From Deltaproteobacteria bacterium (GTDB lineage: Bacteria > Desulfobacterota > Deferrimicrobia > Deferrimicrobiales > Deferrimicrobiaceae), in assembly GCA_003105225.1 (NCBI GenBank), contig PQAK01000166.1, forward strand, positions 1 to 9,105: a stretch of DNA of 9,105 nucleotides, read 5' to 3'. Shown piece after piece: positions 1 to 6,563 of the stretch (its first letter is position 1; each line of letters opens with the position of its first letter). A program made the position numbers and the translations under genes. The notes below the pieces were generated by a model. The model did not search any database. It was not told the origin of the DNA and saw nothing but the letters and a program-made list of their open reading frames with translations.

Positions 1-438
1 CTGTACAAGACGTACAAGATCAATCCCCTCTCCGGCTGCCTGCCGATGCTGGCGCAGATCCCGGTGTTCATCGCCCTCTACAAGGGGCTCCTGGTGACGA
101 TCGAGCTGCGCCACGCGCCGTTCTTCCTCTGGATCAACGACCTGTCGGCCCCCGAGCACCTGTGGGACATCGCCGTCGCGGGGTACACGATCCCGATCCG
201 CCTCCTGCCGCTGCTCATGGGGATCTCCATGTTCGTCCAGCAGAAGATGACGCCTGCGGCGGGCGATCCCAACCAGCAGAAGATCATGCTGCTCATGCCC
301 GTCATCTTCACCTTCATGTTCTGGGGATTCCCGACGGGGCTGGTCATCTACTGGCTGGCGAACAACGTCTTGAGCATCGGGCAGCAGATGATCCACAATG
401 CCCAGGCCGAGAAGGCCAAGAAGGCCACACCGGCGTAG
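1..438 (+). CDS. yidC: Membrane protein insertase YidC, C-terminal part (5' end outside window)
   Basis: The reading frame is open from base 1 and ends at TAG, giving 145 residues of the C-terminal part of a YidC/Oxa1/Alb3 family insertase. YidC inserts and folds inner-membrane proteins, alone or with SecYEG, and the Fo c subunit of ATP synthase is a known client. Visible family marks are the INP..GCLPML.QIPVF.ALY stretch at the start of the fragment (about residues 8-27), a second hydrophobic segment (IRLLPLLMGISMFVQQK, about residues 67-83), and a final long hydrophobic hairpin with the FPTGLVIYW motif, followed by a lysine-rich tail. It stops 28 bases before mnmE. In many bacteria the R3H/KH-domain gene jag (khpB) follows yidC, but here mnmE follows directly. 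The identification is secure, although the periplasmic domain and the start lie outside the window. Confidence 0.95.
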   Translation: MYKTYKINPLSGCLPMLAQIPVFIALYKGLLVTIELRHAPFFLWINDLSAPEHLWDIAVAGYTIPIRLLPLLMGISMFVQQKMTPAAGDPNQQKIMLLMPVIFTFMFWGFPTGLVIYWLANNVLSIGQQMIHNAQAEKAKKATPA

Positions 439-454
439 GGCGCCAACGCCCGTG

Positions 455-460
455 AAGGAG
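455..460 (+). promoter_or_regulatory. Ribosome binding site that decides the mnmE start
   Basis: AAGGAG lies 6 bases before the GTG at 467. No ATG lies near the point where MnmE homologues begin. The other in-frame candidate, GTG at 452, overlaps this site and has no Shine-Dalgarno sequence of its own, so GTG 467 is the best start. Confidence 0.75.
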
Positions 461-466
461 CCTTGC

Positions 467-1852
467 GTGGAAGGCGGCCGGTTCCGGGGCGAATCGACGA
501 TCGTCGCTCCCGCGACCCCGCCGGGAGCGGGAGCGGTCTCCATCCTGCGGCTGTCCGGGCCCGACGCGTTTCCCTTGGCGCGCCGGCTTACCGGGGTCGA
601 CCCGGCCGCGCACCCCCCCCGAACGCTTTCCCGCTGCGGGATCCGTAACGCCTCCGGGGCGGAAATCGATTCCGGGCTTGCGGTCTTTTTCCCGGAGCCG
701 CACAGCTTTACCGGCGAGGACGTCGTCGAAATCCACCTGCACGGCAACCCGATCCTCGTGGAAGAGGTCGCGGCCGCCGCGTGCGCCCTGGGCGCGGTGC
801 CCGCCGCCCCGGGAGAGTTCTCCCGCCGCGCCTTTTTCAACGGGAAAATGGACCTGACGCAGGCGGAGGGGCTTTGCGATCTCATCGCGGCAAGGACGGC
901 GGCCTCGGCGCGCGCCGCCCTGCGCCAGCTGAACGGAGGGATCCGGGCGGCGATCTCTCCGCTGCGGGAGCGGATCCGGAACCTCCTGGTCCTGCTGGAG
1001 GCCTCGATCGATTTCCCGGAAGAGGAGGGGATCGCCCCGATATCTGCAGTGGAACTTATAGAACGGGTATCGGAAATTAACGGTTCGCTCTCCCGTTTCC
1101 TGGAGTCGTACGAACGGGGGCACCTCCTTCGGGACGGGGCGACCGTCGCGATCGCGGGGGTGGCCAACGTGGGAAAATCCCGGCTCTTGAACCGGCTGCT
1201 CGGAGAGGAGCGCGCCATCGTGACCGAGACCCCGGGGACCACGCGCGACTACCTGTCCGGGGAGCTTGTCCTTTCGGGGATCCCGGTTCGCCTGGTCGAC
1301 ACCGCGGGGCTGCGGGAGACGGAAGATCCCGTGGAGCGGGAAGGGGTGGCGCGCAGCCGGCGGATCGTGGCGGAGGCGGACCTGACGCTTTTCCTGCTGG
1401 ACGGCAGCAGGGCGGCGCATGACGGGGACCGGCGCGCCTACGACGAGATCGCTTCGCGGCCGCACCTGCTCCTGCTGAACAAGTGCGACCTTCCTCCTTC
1501 GGAGAACGGCGGAGACTTCCACGGGGAAGGGAAACGGAAGACGTTCCCGGTGTCCGCGAAGACCGGGGAGGGGACGGATGCGCTTCTCCGGGAGATGGCC
1601 CGGGAGCTGGCGCCGGAGGGGGGCGCGACGCTGTCCGAGGCCCCGATGACCCGGCTGCGGCATGCGGCCGCGGTGCGAAGGGCGGTCGAGGCGCTCTCCC
1701 GCGCGTCGCGGTCGGCGGGGGAGGGGATGTCCCTGGAGTTTCCGGCCGCCGACGTCCGCGAGGCGGCCGACGCCCTTTCGGAACTGACCGGCGAGATCGC
1801 CCCGGAGGAGGTGCTGGATGCGATCTTTTCCTCCTTCTGCATCGGGAAGTAG
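467..1852 (+). CDS. mnmE: tRNA uridine-5-carboxymethylaminomethyl modification GTPase MnmE
   Basis: MnmE works with MnmG to modify the C5 position of wobble uridine 34 in certain tRNAs, using methylenetetrahydrofolate and GTP hydrolysis. With the GTG start the protein has 461 residues, close to the 454 of E. coli MnmE. An N-terminal folate-binding domain (about 1-118) begins with the family pattern TIVA.ATPPG.GA. A helical domain follows, with the conserved GEFSRRAFFNGKMDLTQAE region from residue 116. The inserted Ras-like G domain shows G1 GVANVGKS (231-238), a TTRDY G2 region, G3 DTAG (278-281), G4 NKCD (338-341) and G5 SAK (363-365). The protein ends in CIGK (458-461), the C-terminal CxGK motif with the catalytic cysteine. 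All key residues are present. Its partner gene mnmG begins 48 bases downstream, across a parS site. Confidence 0.96.
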   Translation: MEGGRFRGESTIVAPATPPGAGAVSILRLSGPDAFPLARRLTGVDPAAHPPRTLSRCGIRNASGAEIDSGLAVFFPEPHSFTGEDVVEIHLHGNPILVEEVAAAACALGAVPAAPGEFSRRAFFNGKMDLTQAEGLCDLIAARTAASARAALRQLNGGIRAAISPLRERIRNLLVLLEASIDFPEEEGIAPISAVELIERVSEINGSLSRFLESYERGHLLRDGATVAIAGVANVGKSRLLNRLLGEERAIVTETPGTTRDYLSGELVLSGIPVRLVDTAGLRETEDPVEREGVARSRRIVAEADLTLFLLDGSRAAHDGDRRAYDEIASRPHLLLLNKCDLPPSENGGDFHGEGKRKTFPVSAKTGEGTDALLREMARELAPEGGATLSEAPMTRLRHAAAVRRAVEALSRASRSAGEGMSLEFPAADVREAADALSELTGEIAPEEVLDAIFSSFCIGK

Positions 1853-1864
1853 GGGAGGGGGAAG

Positions 1865-1880
1865 TGTTCCACGTGGAACA
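1865..1880. promoter_or_regulatory. parS: parS site 1 (ParB-binding palindrome)
   Basis: TGTTCCACGTGGAACA is a perfect 16-bp palindrome. It closely matches the bacterial parS consensus (TGTTnCACGTGnAACA as established for Spo0J/ParB). It lies in the 48-base gap between mnmE and mnmG, about 3.5 kb upstream of parB. ParB loads here as a CTP-dependent clamp and spreads on the flanking DNA, so the site probably serves origin segregation rather than local transcription. Confidence 0.92.
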
Positions 1881-1900
1881 TGAGAGAGTAACGGCCTGAA

Positions 1901-3784
1901 ATGACGTACGAATATCCGACAGAGTACGACGTAATCGTCGTGGGCGGCGGGCATGCGGGCTGCGAGGCGGCGCTGGCCGCCGCGCGGATGGGGTGCCGCA
2001 CGCTCCTGCTCACCATCAACGCGGACGCGATCGGGCTCATGTCGTGCAACCCGGCGATCGGCGGGCTGGCCAAGGGGCACCTGGTCCGGGAGATCGACGC
2101 GCTGGGCGGCGAGATGGCGAAGGCCATCGACGCCACGGGGATCCAGTTCCGGCAGCTGAACACGAGCAAGGGGCCGGCGGTCCGCTCCTCCCGGGCGCAG
2201 GCGGACAAGCAGCGGTACCGGCTGTGGATGAAGCAGGCGCTGGAGAGCGTTTACGGCCTGGACGTCAAGCAGGCGATGGCGGACGCGGTTCTCGTGGAGG
2301 GGGGCAAGGCCGTCGGGGTGGAAACGAACCTCAAGGTCCGGTACCGGGGAAAGACCGTGGTCCTGTGCACCGGGACGTTTTTGAAAGGCCTGGTCCACAT
2401 CGGCCTGGTGAACTTCCCCGCGGGCCGTGCCGGCGACTTCCCTTCGATGAAGCTATCCGATTCCCTGCGGACGCTGGGATTTACCGTGGGCCGGCTCAAA
2501 ACCGGGACGACCCCCCGGCTCGACGGCAAGACGATCGATTTCTCCCGGACGATCCGGCAGGACGGCGATGCCGAACCGGTGCCCTTCTCTTTTGAAAACA
2601 GCAAGATAACGCGTCCCCAAATCCCCTGTTACATGACCTATACCAGTGCGGCGACACACGCGGCGATCCGCTCGGGGCTTTCCCGCTCCCCGCTGTATTC
2701 CGGCGTGATCCAGGGGATCGGCCCGCGGTACTGCCCGTCGATCGAGGACAAGGTCGTCCGCTTCTCGGAGAAGGAGCGGCACCAGGTCTTCCTGGAGCCG
2801 GAAGGGCTGAGCACCGCGGAATATTACCCCAACGGGGTCTCGACGAGCCTGCCCTACGACATCCAGGTGAAGATGCTGCGCACGATCCCGGGCCTGGAGC
2901 GGGTGGAGATCGTCCGTCCGGGGTACGCGATCGAGTACGACTTCGTCGACCCGGTCCAGCTGCACCCCTCCCTGGAGACGAAGATCGTGGAAAACCTCTT
3001 CCATGCCGGGCAGATCAACGGCACCAGCGGCTACGAGGAGGCGGCGGCGCAGGGGATCGTCGCGGGGATCAACGCGGCCGGGAAGGCGAAGGGGCTGCCG
3101 CCGGTGGTCCTGGGCCGGGCGGAGGCCTACATCGGGGTGCTGATCGACGACCTGGTCACCAAGGGGGCGCAGGAACCGTACCGGATGTTCACCTCCCGCG
3201 CGGAGTACCGGCTCCTGCTGCGGGAGGACAACGCCGACCTGCGGCTCTCCGATACCGGGTACCGGGTGGGGCTGCTGCCGGAGGGGCGCTACCGGCAATT
3301 CTTGAGGAAGCGCGAGGGCCTCGTCGATTTCGTGCGGCGGCTCGAGGAAACCCGGGTCGCGCACGATGCGCCGATCCGCCGGCTGGCGGAGGCGGCGGGA
3401 GGTGGGCCGGTCCGGACCGGGATCTCGTACGCGGAGCTCCTGCGCCGGCCGGAGGTGACCGTGGGGATGCTGCTATCCTGCGACGGCGGGCTTGCGGCAG
3501 GGGTGCCCGGCGTCGCCCAGCAGGCCGAGCTTGCGATCAAGTACGAAGGTTACATCCGGCGCCAGGAGGAGGAAGCAAAAAAAATCCGGAAGTACGAAGA
3601 GATGCGGTTTCCGCACGATTTTCCCTTCGAGGGGGTCTACGGCCTGTCCACCGAAGTCCGGGACAAGCTGGTCCGCGTCCGCCCCGCCTCGATCGGCCAG
3701 GCGCAGCGCATCCCGGGGGTGACTCCCGCGGCGGTCGCCTTGCTCCTGGTTGCGCTGAAAAAGGGGAAGACGCGTTCCCGTTGA
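1901..3784 (+). CDS. mnmG: tRNA uridine-5-carboxymethylaminomethyl modification enzyme MnmG (GidA)
   Basis: This is the FAD-dependent partner of MnmE in wobble-uridine 34 modification. It has 627 residues, almost the same as the 629 of E. coli MnmG. The N-terminal dinucleotide-binding loop GGGHAGCE begins at residue 15. After it come CNPAIGGLAKGHLVREID (from residue 49), the NTSKGPAVRSSRAQ.DK block, GRLKTGTTPRLDG, HAGQINGTSGYEEAAAQG and LVTKG..EPYRMFTSRAEYRL, all hallmarks of the GidA family. A helical C-terminal domain ends with the conserved LS.EV..KL..VRP.SIGQA.RIPGVTPAA pattern. The ATG start fits the family N-terminus (YDVIVVGGGHAG), but the upstream sequence has only a weak GAGAG as ribosome binding site, just after the parS palindrome. 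The gene is probably co-transcribed with mnmE and rsmG. Confidence 0.97.
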   Translation: MTYEYPTEYDVIVVGGGHAGCEAALAAARMGCRTLLLTINADAIGLMSCNPAIGGLAKGHLVREIDALGGEMAKAIDATGIQFRQLNTSKGPAVRSSRAQADKQRYRLWMKQALESVYGLDVKQAMADAVLVEGGKAVGVETNLKVRYRGKTVVLCTGTFLKGLVHIGLVNFPAGRAGDFPSMKLSDSLRTLGFTVGRLKTGTTPRLDGKTIDFSRTIRQDGDAEPVPFSFENSKITRPQIPCYMTYTSAATHAAIRSGLSRSPLYSGVIQGIGPRYCPSIEDKVVRFSEKERHQVFLEPEGLSTAEYYPNGVSTSLPYDIQVKMLRTIPGLERVEIVRPGYAIEYDFVDPVQLHPSLETKIVENLFHAGQINGTSGYEEAAAQGIVAGINAAGKAKGLPPVVLGRAEAYIGVLIDDLVTKGAQEPYRMFTSRAEYRLLLREDNADLRLSDTGYRVGLLPEGRYRQFLRKREGLVDFVRRLEETRVAHDAPIRRLAEAAGGGPVRTGISYAELLRRPEVTVGMLLSCDGGLAAGVPGVAQQAELAIKYEGYIRRQEEEAKKIRKYEEMRFPHDFPFEGVYGLSTEVRDKLVRVRPASIGQAQRIPGVTPAAVALLLVALKKGKTRSR

Positions 3785-3819
3785 ACGATACCCTTTTTGT
3801 TTCAGGGAGATAAGACCTG

Positions 3820-3835
3820 TGTTCCACGTGGAACA
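3820..3835. promoter_or_regulatory. parS: parS site 2 (ParB-binding palindrome)
   Basis: This is a second exact copy of the 16-bp palindrome TGTTCCACGTGGAACA. It sits in the mnmG-rsmG gap, 1955 bases from site 1 and 9 bases before the rsmG ATG. An identical copy placed between genes supports a selected ParB site rather than chance. Confidence 0.92.
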
Positions 3836-3844
3836 TCCCGGAAG

Positions 3845-4489
3845 ATGAACGCGCTTTCGGTGGAGGGGCTGTCCGCGCTGCTGGGGGAGGCGGGGATTGC
3901 GCTTCCCGAGGGGGCGATCCCCAGGCTGGTGCGGCATGCCGAGGAGATGCTGCGCTGGAACCGGTCGATCCGGCTGACCGCCATCACCGCGCCCCTGGAG
4001 GTCGCGGTCAAGCACATCCTCGACTCCCTGATGCTCCTTTCCTTCGCCCCCTTCCCCGGCCGCACGATGGATTTCGGATCGGGAGGGGGCTATCCCGGCA
4101 TCCCCCTGGCGATCGCGCTGCCGGACGCCCGCCTGGTGCTGCTCGAGTCTACCGCCAAAAAGTGTGCATTTCTTTCCCACGCCTGCGCGATGCTCCAGCC
4201 GCTGCATGCGGAAGCGCTCCGCGGACGGCTCGACCCCCGGAAGATCCTGCCGATCGGCCGGTTCGAGCGGATCGTCACGCGCGCCACCCTCGCCCCCCGG
4301 GACGCCGCAAGGCTCCTGCTCCCGTATCTGTCGCCGGGGGGGCGCCTGCTCCTGATGACCGGATCGGGGGAGGGGCCCGGTGCGGCGCCCGAGCTGCCCG
4401 CCGGCGCCCGGTACGGCCGGCGCATGAAGTTCGCCCTTCCGCATGGAATGGGGGAGCGCGAGATCCGCGAGGTCCTCGCCGGCCTTTAA
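3845..4489 (+). CDS. rsmG: 16S rRNA (guanine-N7)-methyltransferase RsmG (GidB)
   Basis: RsmG methylates N7 of G527 (E. coli numbering) in the 530 loop of 16S rRNA using S-adenosylmethionine. The product has 214 residues, against 207 in E. coli. The N-terminal helices lead into LRWNRSIRLTAIT and HILDSL, both typical of the family. The SAM-binding loop reads MDFGSGGGYPGIPLAI, followed by LLEST.KKCAFL, which corresponds to the usual ES..KK..FL block, and FERIVTRA, which corresponds to the usual F..I..RA segment. The ATG at 3845 was chosen because it starts just before the family's usual N-terminus. A longer version from TTG 3797 would run through the parS palindrome and has no good ribosome binding site. 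No clear Shine-Dalgarno sequence lies at normal distance, and GGAA inside parS is the nearest. Its place between mnmG and parA is conserved in many bacteria. Confidence 0.92.
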   Translation: MNALSVEGLSALLGEAGIALPEGAIPRLVRHAEEMLRWNRSIRLTAITAPLEVAVKHILDSLMLLSFAPFPGRTMDFGSGGGYPGIPLAIALPDARLVLLESTAKKCAFLSHACAMLQPLHAEALRGRLDPRKILPIGRFERIVTRATLAPRDAARLLLPYLSPGGRLLLMTGSGEGPGAAPELPAGARYGRRMKFALPHGMGEREIREVLAGL

Positions 4490-4535
4490 GATTTTCGTTC
4501 CCTCACCCCCCGCCCCGTGGTACAAGATACCGTCG

Positions 4536-4551
4536 TTTTCCACGTGGAATA
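4536..4551. promoter_or_regulatory. parS: parS-like site 3, degenerate, upstream of parA
   Basis: TTTTCCACGTGGAATA keeps the 12-bp palindromic core TTCCACGTGGAA and matches 14 of 16 positions of sites 1 and 2, with changes at positions 2 and 15. It lies in the rsmG-parA gap, ending 17 to 26 bases before the two possible parA starts. It could be a weaker ParB site and might link ParB binding to parAB expression. Confidence 0.75.
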
Positions 4552-4577
4552 TCGGACCGCGGGAGCGCATGAAGGCC

Positions 4578-5360
4578 ATGGCCCGGATCCTCACCGTCGC
4601 GAACCAGAAAGGGGGGGTGGGGAAGACCACCACGACCGTCAACCTTGCGGCCTCCCTGGCCGTCATGGAGAAGAAGACGCTCCTGGTCGATCTCGATCCG
4701 CAGGCCAACGCGACCTCCGGCGTGGGCGGCGCACCGGGGGGAGAGGCCGGAAACGACATCTACCGGGTCCTCCTCGGGGAGGTCCCCGCCGCCGAAGCGA
4801 TCCGGGAGAGCGGGCTGTCGTACCTCCAGGTGATCCCCTCCTCGGGGGACCTCATCGGGGCGGAGATCGAGCTGGTCTCCCTTCCCCGCAGGGAGATGCG
4901 GCTCTCCGAGGCGCTCCGGCCGGTCGATGCGTCCTACGACGTGATCCTGATCGATTGTCCCCCTTCGCTCGGTCTGCTCACCGTGAACGCGCTGTGCGCG
5001 GCGGGCTCGGTCCTCATTCCGCTCCAGTGCGAATATTACGCGCTCGAGGGGCTTACCAGCCTTTACCGGACGATCTCGAAGATCCGGGAAGGATTGAACC
5101 CGCGCCTGGCCGTGGAAGGGGTGGTTCTAACGATGTTCGACGCACGGAACAACCTCTCCCACCAGGTTGTCGCCGAGGCCCGCGAAAACATAAAAGACCA
5201 TGTTTTTCAATCAGTTATACCCAGAAACGTGCGGTTGTCCGAGTCCCCTTCCTTCGGGAAGCCGGCCCTGCTGTACGCCGTCAGCTCCCGGGGGGCGCAA
5301 AGCTACCTGGAGCTTGCGAAAGAGATGGTGAGCCGATGGAACGAAAGCCCGACCCGCTGA
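4578..5360 (+). CDS. parA: Chromosome partitioning ATPase ParA (Soj)
   Basis: This is a ParA/Soj ATPase that binds DNA as an ATP dimer and drives segregation of ParB-parS complexes. The ATG at 4578 gives 260 residues beginning MARILTVANQ. An ATG at 4569 would add three residues and cannot be excluded, because the GGGAG at 4561-4565 is close to both. The deviant Walker A motif KGGVGKTT is at 11-18 with the signature lysine K11. The LLVDLDPQANAT block is at 35-46, Walker B DVILIDCPP at 121-129, and PRNVRLSESPSFGKP at 215-229, a strongly conserved Soj region. There is no N-terminal helix-turn-helix, so it is the short chromosomal type rather than a P1-plasmid type. Its end overlaps parB by 25 bases, which suggests translational coupling, and three parS sites lie just upstream. 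Confidence 0.95.
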   Translation: MARILTVANQKGGVGKTTTTVNLAASLAVMEKKTLLVDLDPQANATSGVGGAPGGEAGNDIYRVLLGEVPAAEAIRESGLSYLQVIPSSGDLIGAEIELVSLPRREMRLSEALRPVDASYDVILIDCPPSLGLLTVNALCAAGSVLIPLQCEYYALEGLTSLYRTISKIREGLNPRLAVEGVVLTMFDARNNLSHQVVAEARENIKDHVFQSVIPRNVRLSESPSFGKPALLYAVSSRGAQSYLELAKEMVSRWNESPTR

Positions 5361-6193
5361 AGAAAAAAGTGCTGGGGCGGGGCCTGTCCGCCCTGCTGCC
5401 GGGGCCCGTCGAGCGCGATGCGGAGTTTCTGCGGATCCCCGTGGACCAGATCCGCACCAGCCCGTATCAGCCGAGGCGGACCTTCCTGCCGGAGGAGCTT
5501 CACGAGCTGATCGAATCGATCCGCGAGAAGGGGGTGCTGCAGCCGGTCCTGGTGCGGCCGACGCCGGAGGGGTACGAGCTGGTGGCGGGGGAGCGCAGGC
5601 TGCGCGCCGCGCAGGCGGCCGGCGTCGAGAGGGTGCCCGCGGTCGTGAGAAAGCTGTCCGACCGGGAGGCCCTCGAGGCGACGATCGTGGAAAACGTCCA
5701 GCGGGCGGACCTGAACGCCATCGAGCTGGCGGAAGGGTATCACCGGCTGGCGCACGAATTCTCCATTCCGCAGGAGGAGATCGCCAGGAGGGTGGGGAAG
5801 GACCGGGTCACCGTCGCCAACAGCCTGCGGCTCCTCAAGCTCCCGCCGCCGGTCAAGCAGGCCGTCGTGGACGGCCGGCTGTCGGCGGGCCACGCCCGGG
5901 CGCTGCTCTCCGCCCCGCCCGACAGGATCGCCGCGATCTTCGCGGCCGCCCTGCGCAAGGGGCTCTCCGTGCGGGAGGTGGAGCGGCTGTGCCAGGAGGG
6001 CGCCCGGAAGCGGTCGCCGCGGAAATCGATCCGGCACGATCCGCATCTCAAGGAACTGGAGGAAAAACTGTCCCGCCGGGGGGGGACCAAGGTCCGGATC
6101 CGAGGGACGCAGAAAAAAGGGGTGTTCGAGGTCGCGTACTATTCCGAGGAGGAATTCTCCCGGCTGTTCGAACTGCTCTTCGGGGGGCGATAG
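5336..6193 (+). CDS. parB: Chromosome partitioning protein ParB (Spo0J), CTP-dependent DNA clamp
   Basis: ParB binds parS and slides along DNA as a CTP-loaded clamp, which stimulates ParA and loads SMC. The product has 285 residues from ATG 5336, preceded by GGTGAG. The N-terminal GRGLSALL (14-21) is the short ParA-interacting motif. The CTP-binding domain shows IRTSPYQPRRTF (39-50), GERRLRAAQAAG (85-96) and the ENVQRADLNAIE box (119-130). A helix-turn-helix covers about 143-168 (SIPQEEIARRVGKDRVTVAN), followed by GRLSAGHARALL (180-191). A charged linker leads to the C-terminal dimerisation domain (about 250-281). The same frame stays open far upstream inside parA, but that part has no ParB-like sequence. 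Its binding sites lie within 3.5 kb upstream. Confidence 0.96.
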   Translation: MERKPDPLKKKVLGRGLSALLPGPVERDAEFLRIPVDQIRTSPYQPRRTFLPEELHELIESIREKGVLQPVLVRPTPEGYELVAGERRLRAAQAAGVERVPAVVRKLSDREALEATIVENVQRADLNAIELAEGYHRLAHEFSIPQEEIARRVGKDRVTVANSLRLLKLPPPVKQAVVDGRLSAGHARALLSAPPDRIAAIFAAALRKGLSVREVERLCQEGARKRSPRKSIRHDPHLKELEEKLSRRGGTKVRIRGTQKKGVFEVAYYSEEEFSRLFELLFGGR

Positions 6194-6207
6194 GGCAAAA
6201 AAAAAGA

Positions 6208-6235
6208 TTGCATCGGGTTTTTCTTGTGCTATATT
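6208..6235 (+). promoter_or_regulatory. Extended -10 promoter for the small lipoprotein gene
   Basis: TTGCAT (6208-6213) is followed after 16 bases by TATATT (6230-6235). The bases before the -10 are TGC, so an extended -10 element (TGnTATATT) is present. A run of nine A (6197-6205) lies just upstream of the -35 and could act as an UP-like element. This AT-rich patch stands out against the GC-rich surroundings. Transcription would start near 6242 and leave a leader of about 65 bases. Confidence 0.65.
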
Positions 6236-6262
6236 TCGCCGCATAAGAAACCCTAAACGTCG

Positions 6263-6278
6263 TATCCGGTAACGGATA
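6263..6278 (+). other. Small GNRA-loop hairpin in the lipoprotein mRNA leader
   Basis: TATCCG, loop GTAA, CGGATA form a perfect 6-bp stem closed by a GNRA-type tetraloop. It lies between the predicted transcription start and the ribosome binding site at 6292. It may stabilise the mRNA 5' end. This is structure seen in the sequence, and its role is a guess. Confidence 0.35.
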
Positions 6279-6291
6279 AATCCCAGAGGGG

Positions 6292-6298
6292 AAAGGAG
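6292..6298 (+). promoter_or_regulatory. Strong ribosome binding site of the lipoprotein gene
   Basis: AAAGGAG lies 9 bases before ATG 6308, a near-ideal Shine-Dalgarno sequence. It is one of the clearest in the window and confirms that this short gene is translated. Confidence 0.8.
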
Positions 6299-6307
6299 TG
6301 ACAAGCA

Positions 6308-6499
6308 ATGCGTAAGTACTTGGCACTGTTCTTCGGGCTGTTGCTCGCGGCGACGATCGGCCTCTCCGCTTGTGCAAAGAAGGAAGAGGCTCCTCCGCCT
6401 CCGCCTCCGCCTCCGCCCGCGGCTGCTCCGGCTCCGGCGGACAACGCTGCTCCTGCGGCTCCGGCTCCGGCGCCTCCTGCCGAGGCACCGAAGAAGTAG
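6308..6499 (+). CDS. Small Pro/Ala-rich lipoprotein, function unknown
   Basis: This is a 63-residue protein with a textbook lipoprotein signal: basic start MRKY, a hydrophobic stretch (about 5-19) and the lipobox LSAC, with the lipidated cysteine at residue 22. The mature part would be only about 42 residues. It begins CAKKEEA, then has nine prolines in a row, then Ala-Pro repeats, and ends APKK. No folded domain is visible, and it looks like an extended, flexible tail anchored to a membrane. The residue after the cysteine is Ala, not Asp, so outer-membrane sorting would be possible under the E. coli rule. The gene has its own promoter, strong ribosome binding site and terminator. Its Ala and Pro codons are often GCT and CCT, unlike the GCC/GCG and CCC/CCG habit of neighbours, which may reflect high expression. 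I do not recognise a named family. Confidence 0.82.
   Translation: MRKYLALFFGLLLAATIGLSACAKKEEAPPPPPPPPPAAAPAPADNAAPAAPAPAPPAEAPKK
6392..6415 (+). repeat. Hexanucleotide tandem repeat (CCTCCG x4) in the lipoprotein gene
   Basis: Four perfect CCTCCG units in a row encode the start of the polyproline run. A unit change would add or remove two prolines without shifting the frame. Imperfect GCTCCGGCTCCGGCG copies follow at about 6424-6438 and again near 6458-6472. Confidence 0.85.
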
Positions 6500-6563
6500 C
6501 CTCCCGGAGGCGCGTCCTCCGCGGAGAAGGCTCCCGACCACGGGGAGCGCATCAGGCTGCTGA

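Noticed and set aside
438..451. Hairpin GGGCG-CCAA-CGCCC after yidC
   Set aside because: The stem is short (5 bp) and no T tract follows, so it is not a terminator; mnmE initiation follows at once.
344..2398. Long open frame (684 codons) on the minus strand across mnmE and mnmG
   Set aside because: It is antisense to two unmistakable genes, Arg/Pro/Gly-rich, without recognisable domains. Such frames are common in high-GC DNA.
3797..3844. Longer rsmG from TTG 3797
   Set aside because: It would translate through the perfect parS palindrome and has no ribosome binding site; the added residues do not resemble RsmG.
4443..4577. Longer parA from ATG 4443
   Set aside because: It would overlap the rsmG end and cross the parS-like site; family members begin close to the Walker A motif.
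4517..5335. Open N-terminal extension of the parB frame through parA
   Set aside because: The translation is low-complexity and unlike ParB; the ParB family N-terminus begins at 5336 with a ribosome binding site.
6505..6521. Hairpin CGGAGG-CGCGT-CCTCCG just after the lipoprotein stop
   Set aside because: The 6-bp stem has no T tract; the strong terminator at 6564-6605 explains termination better.
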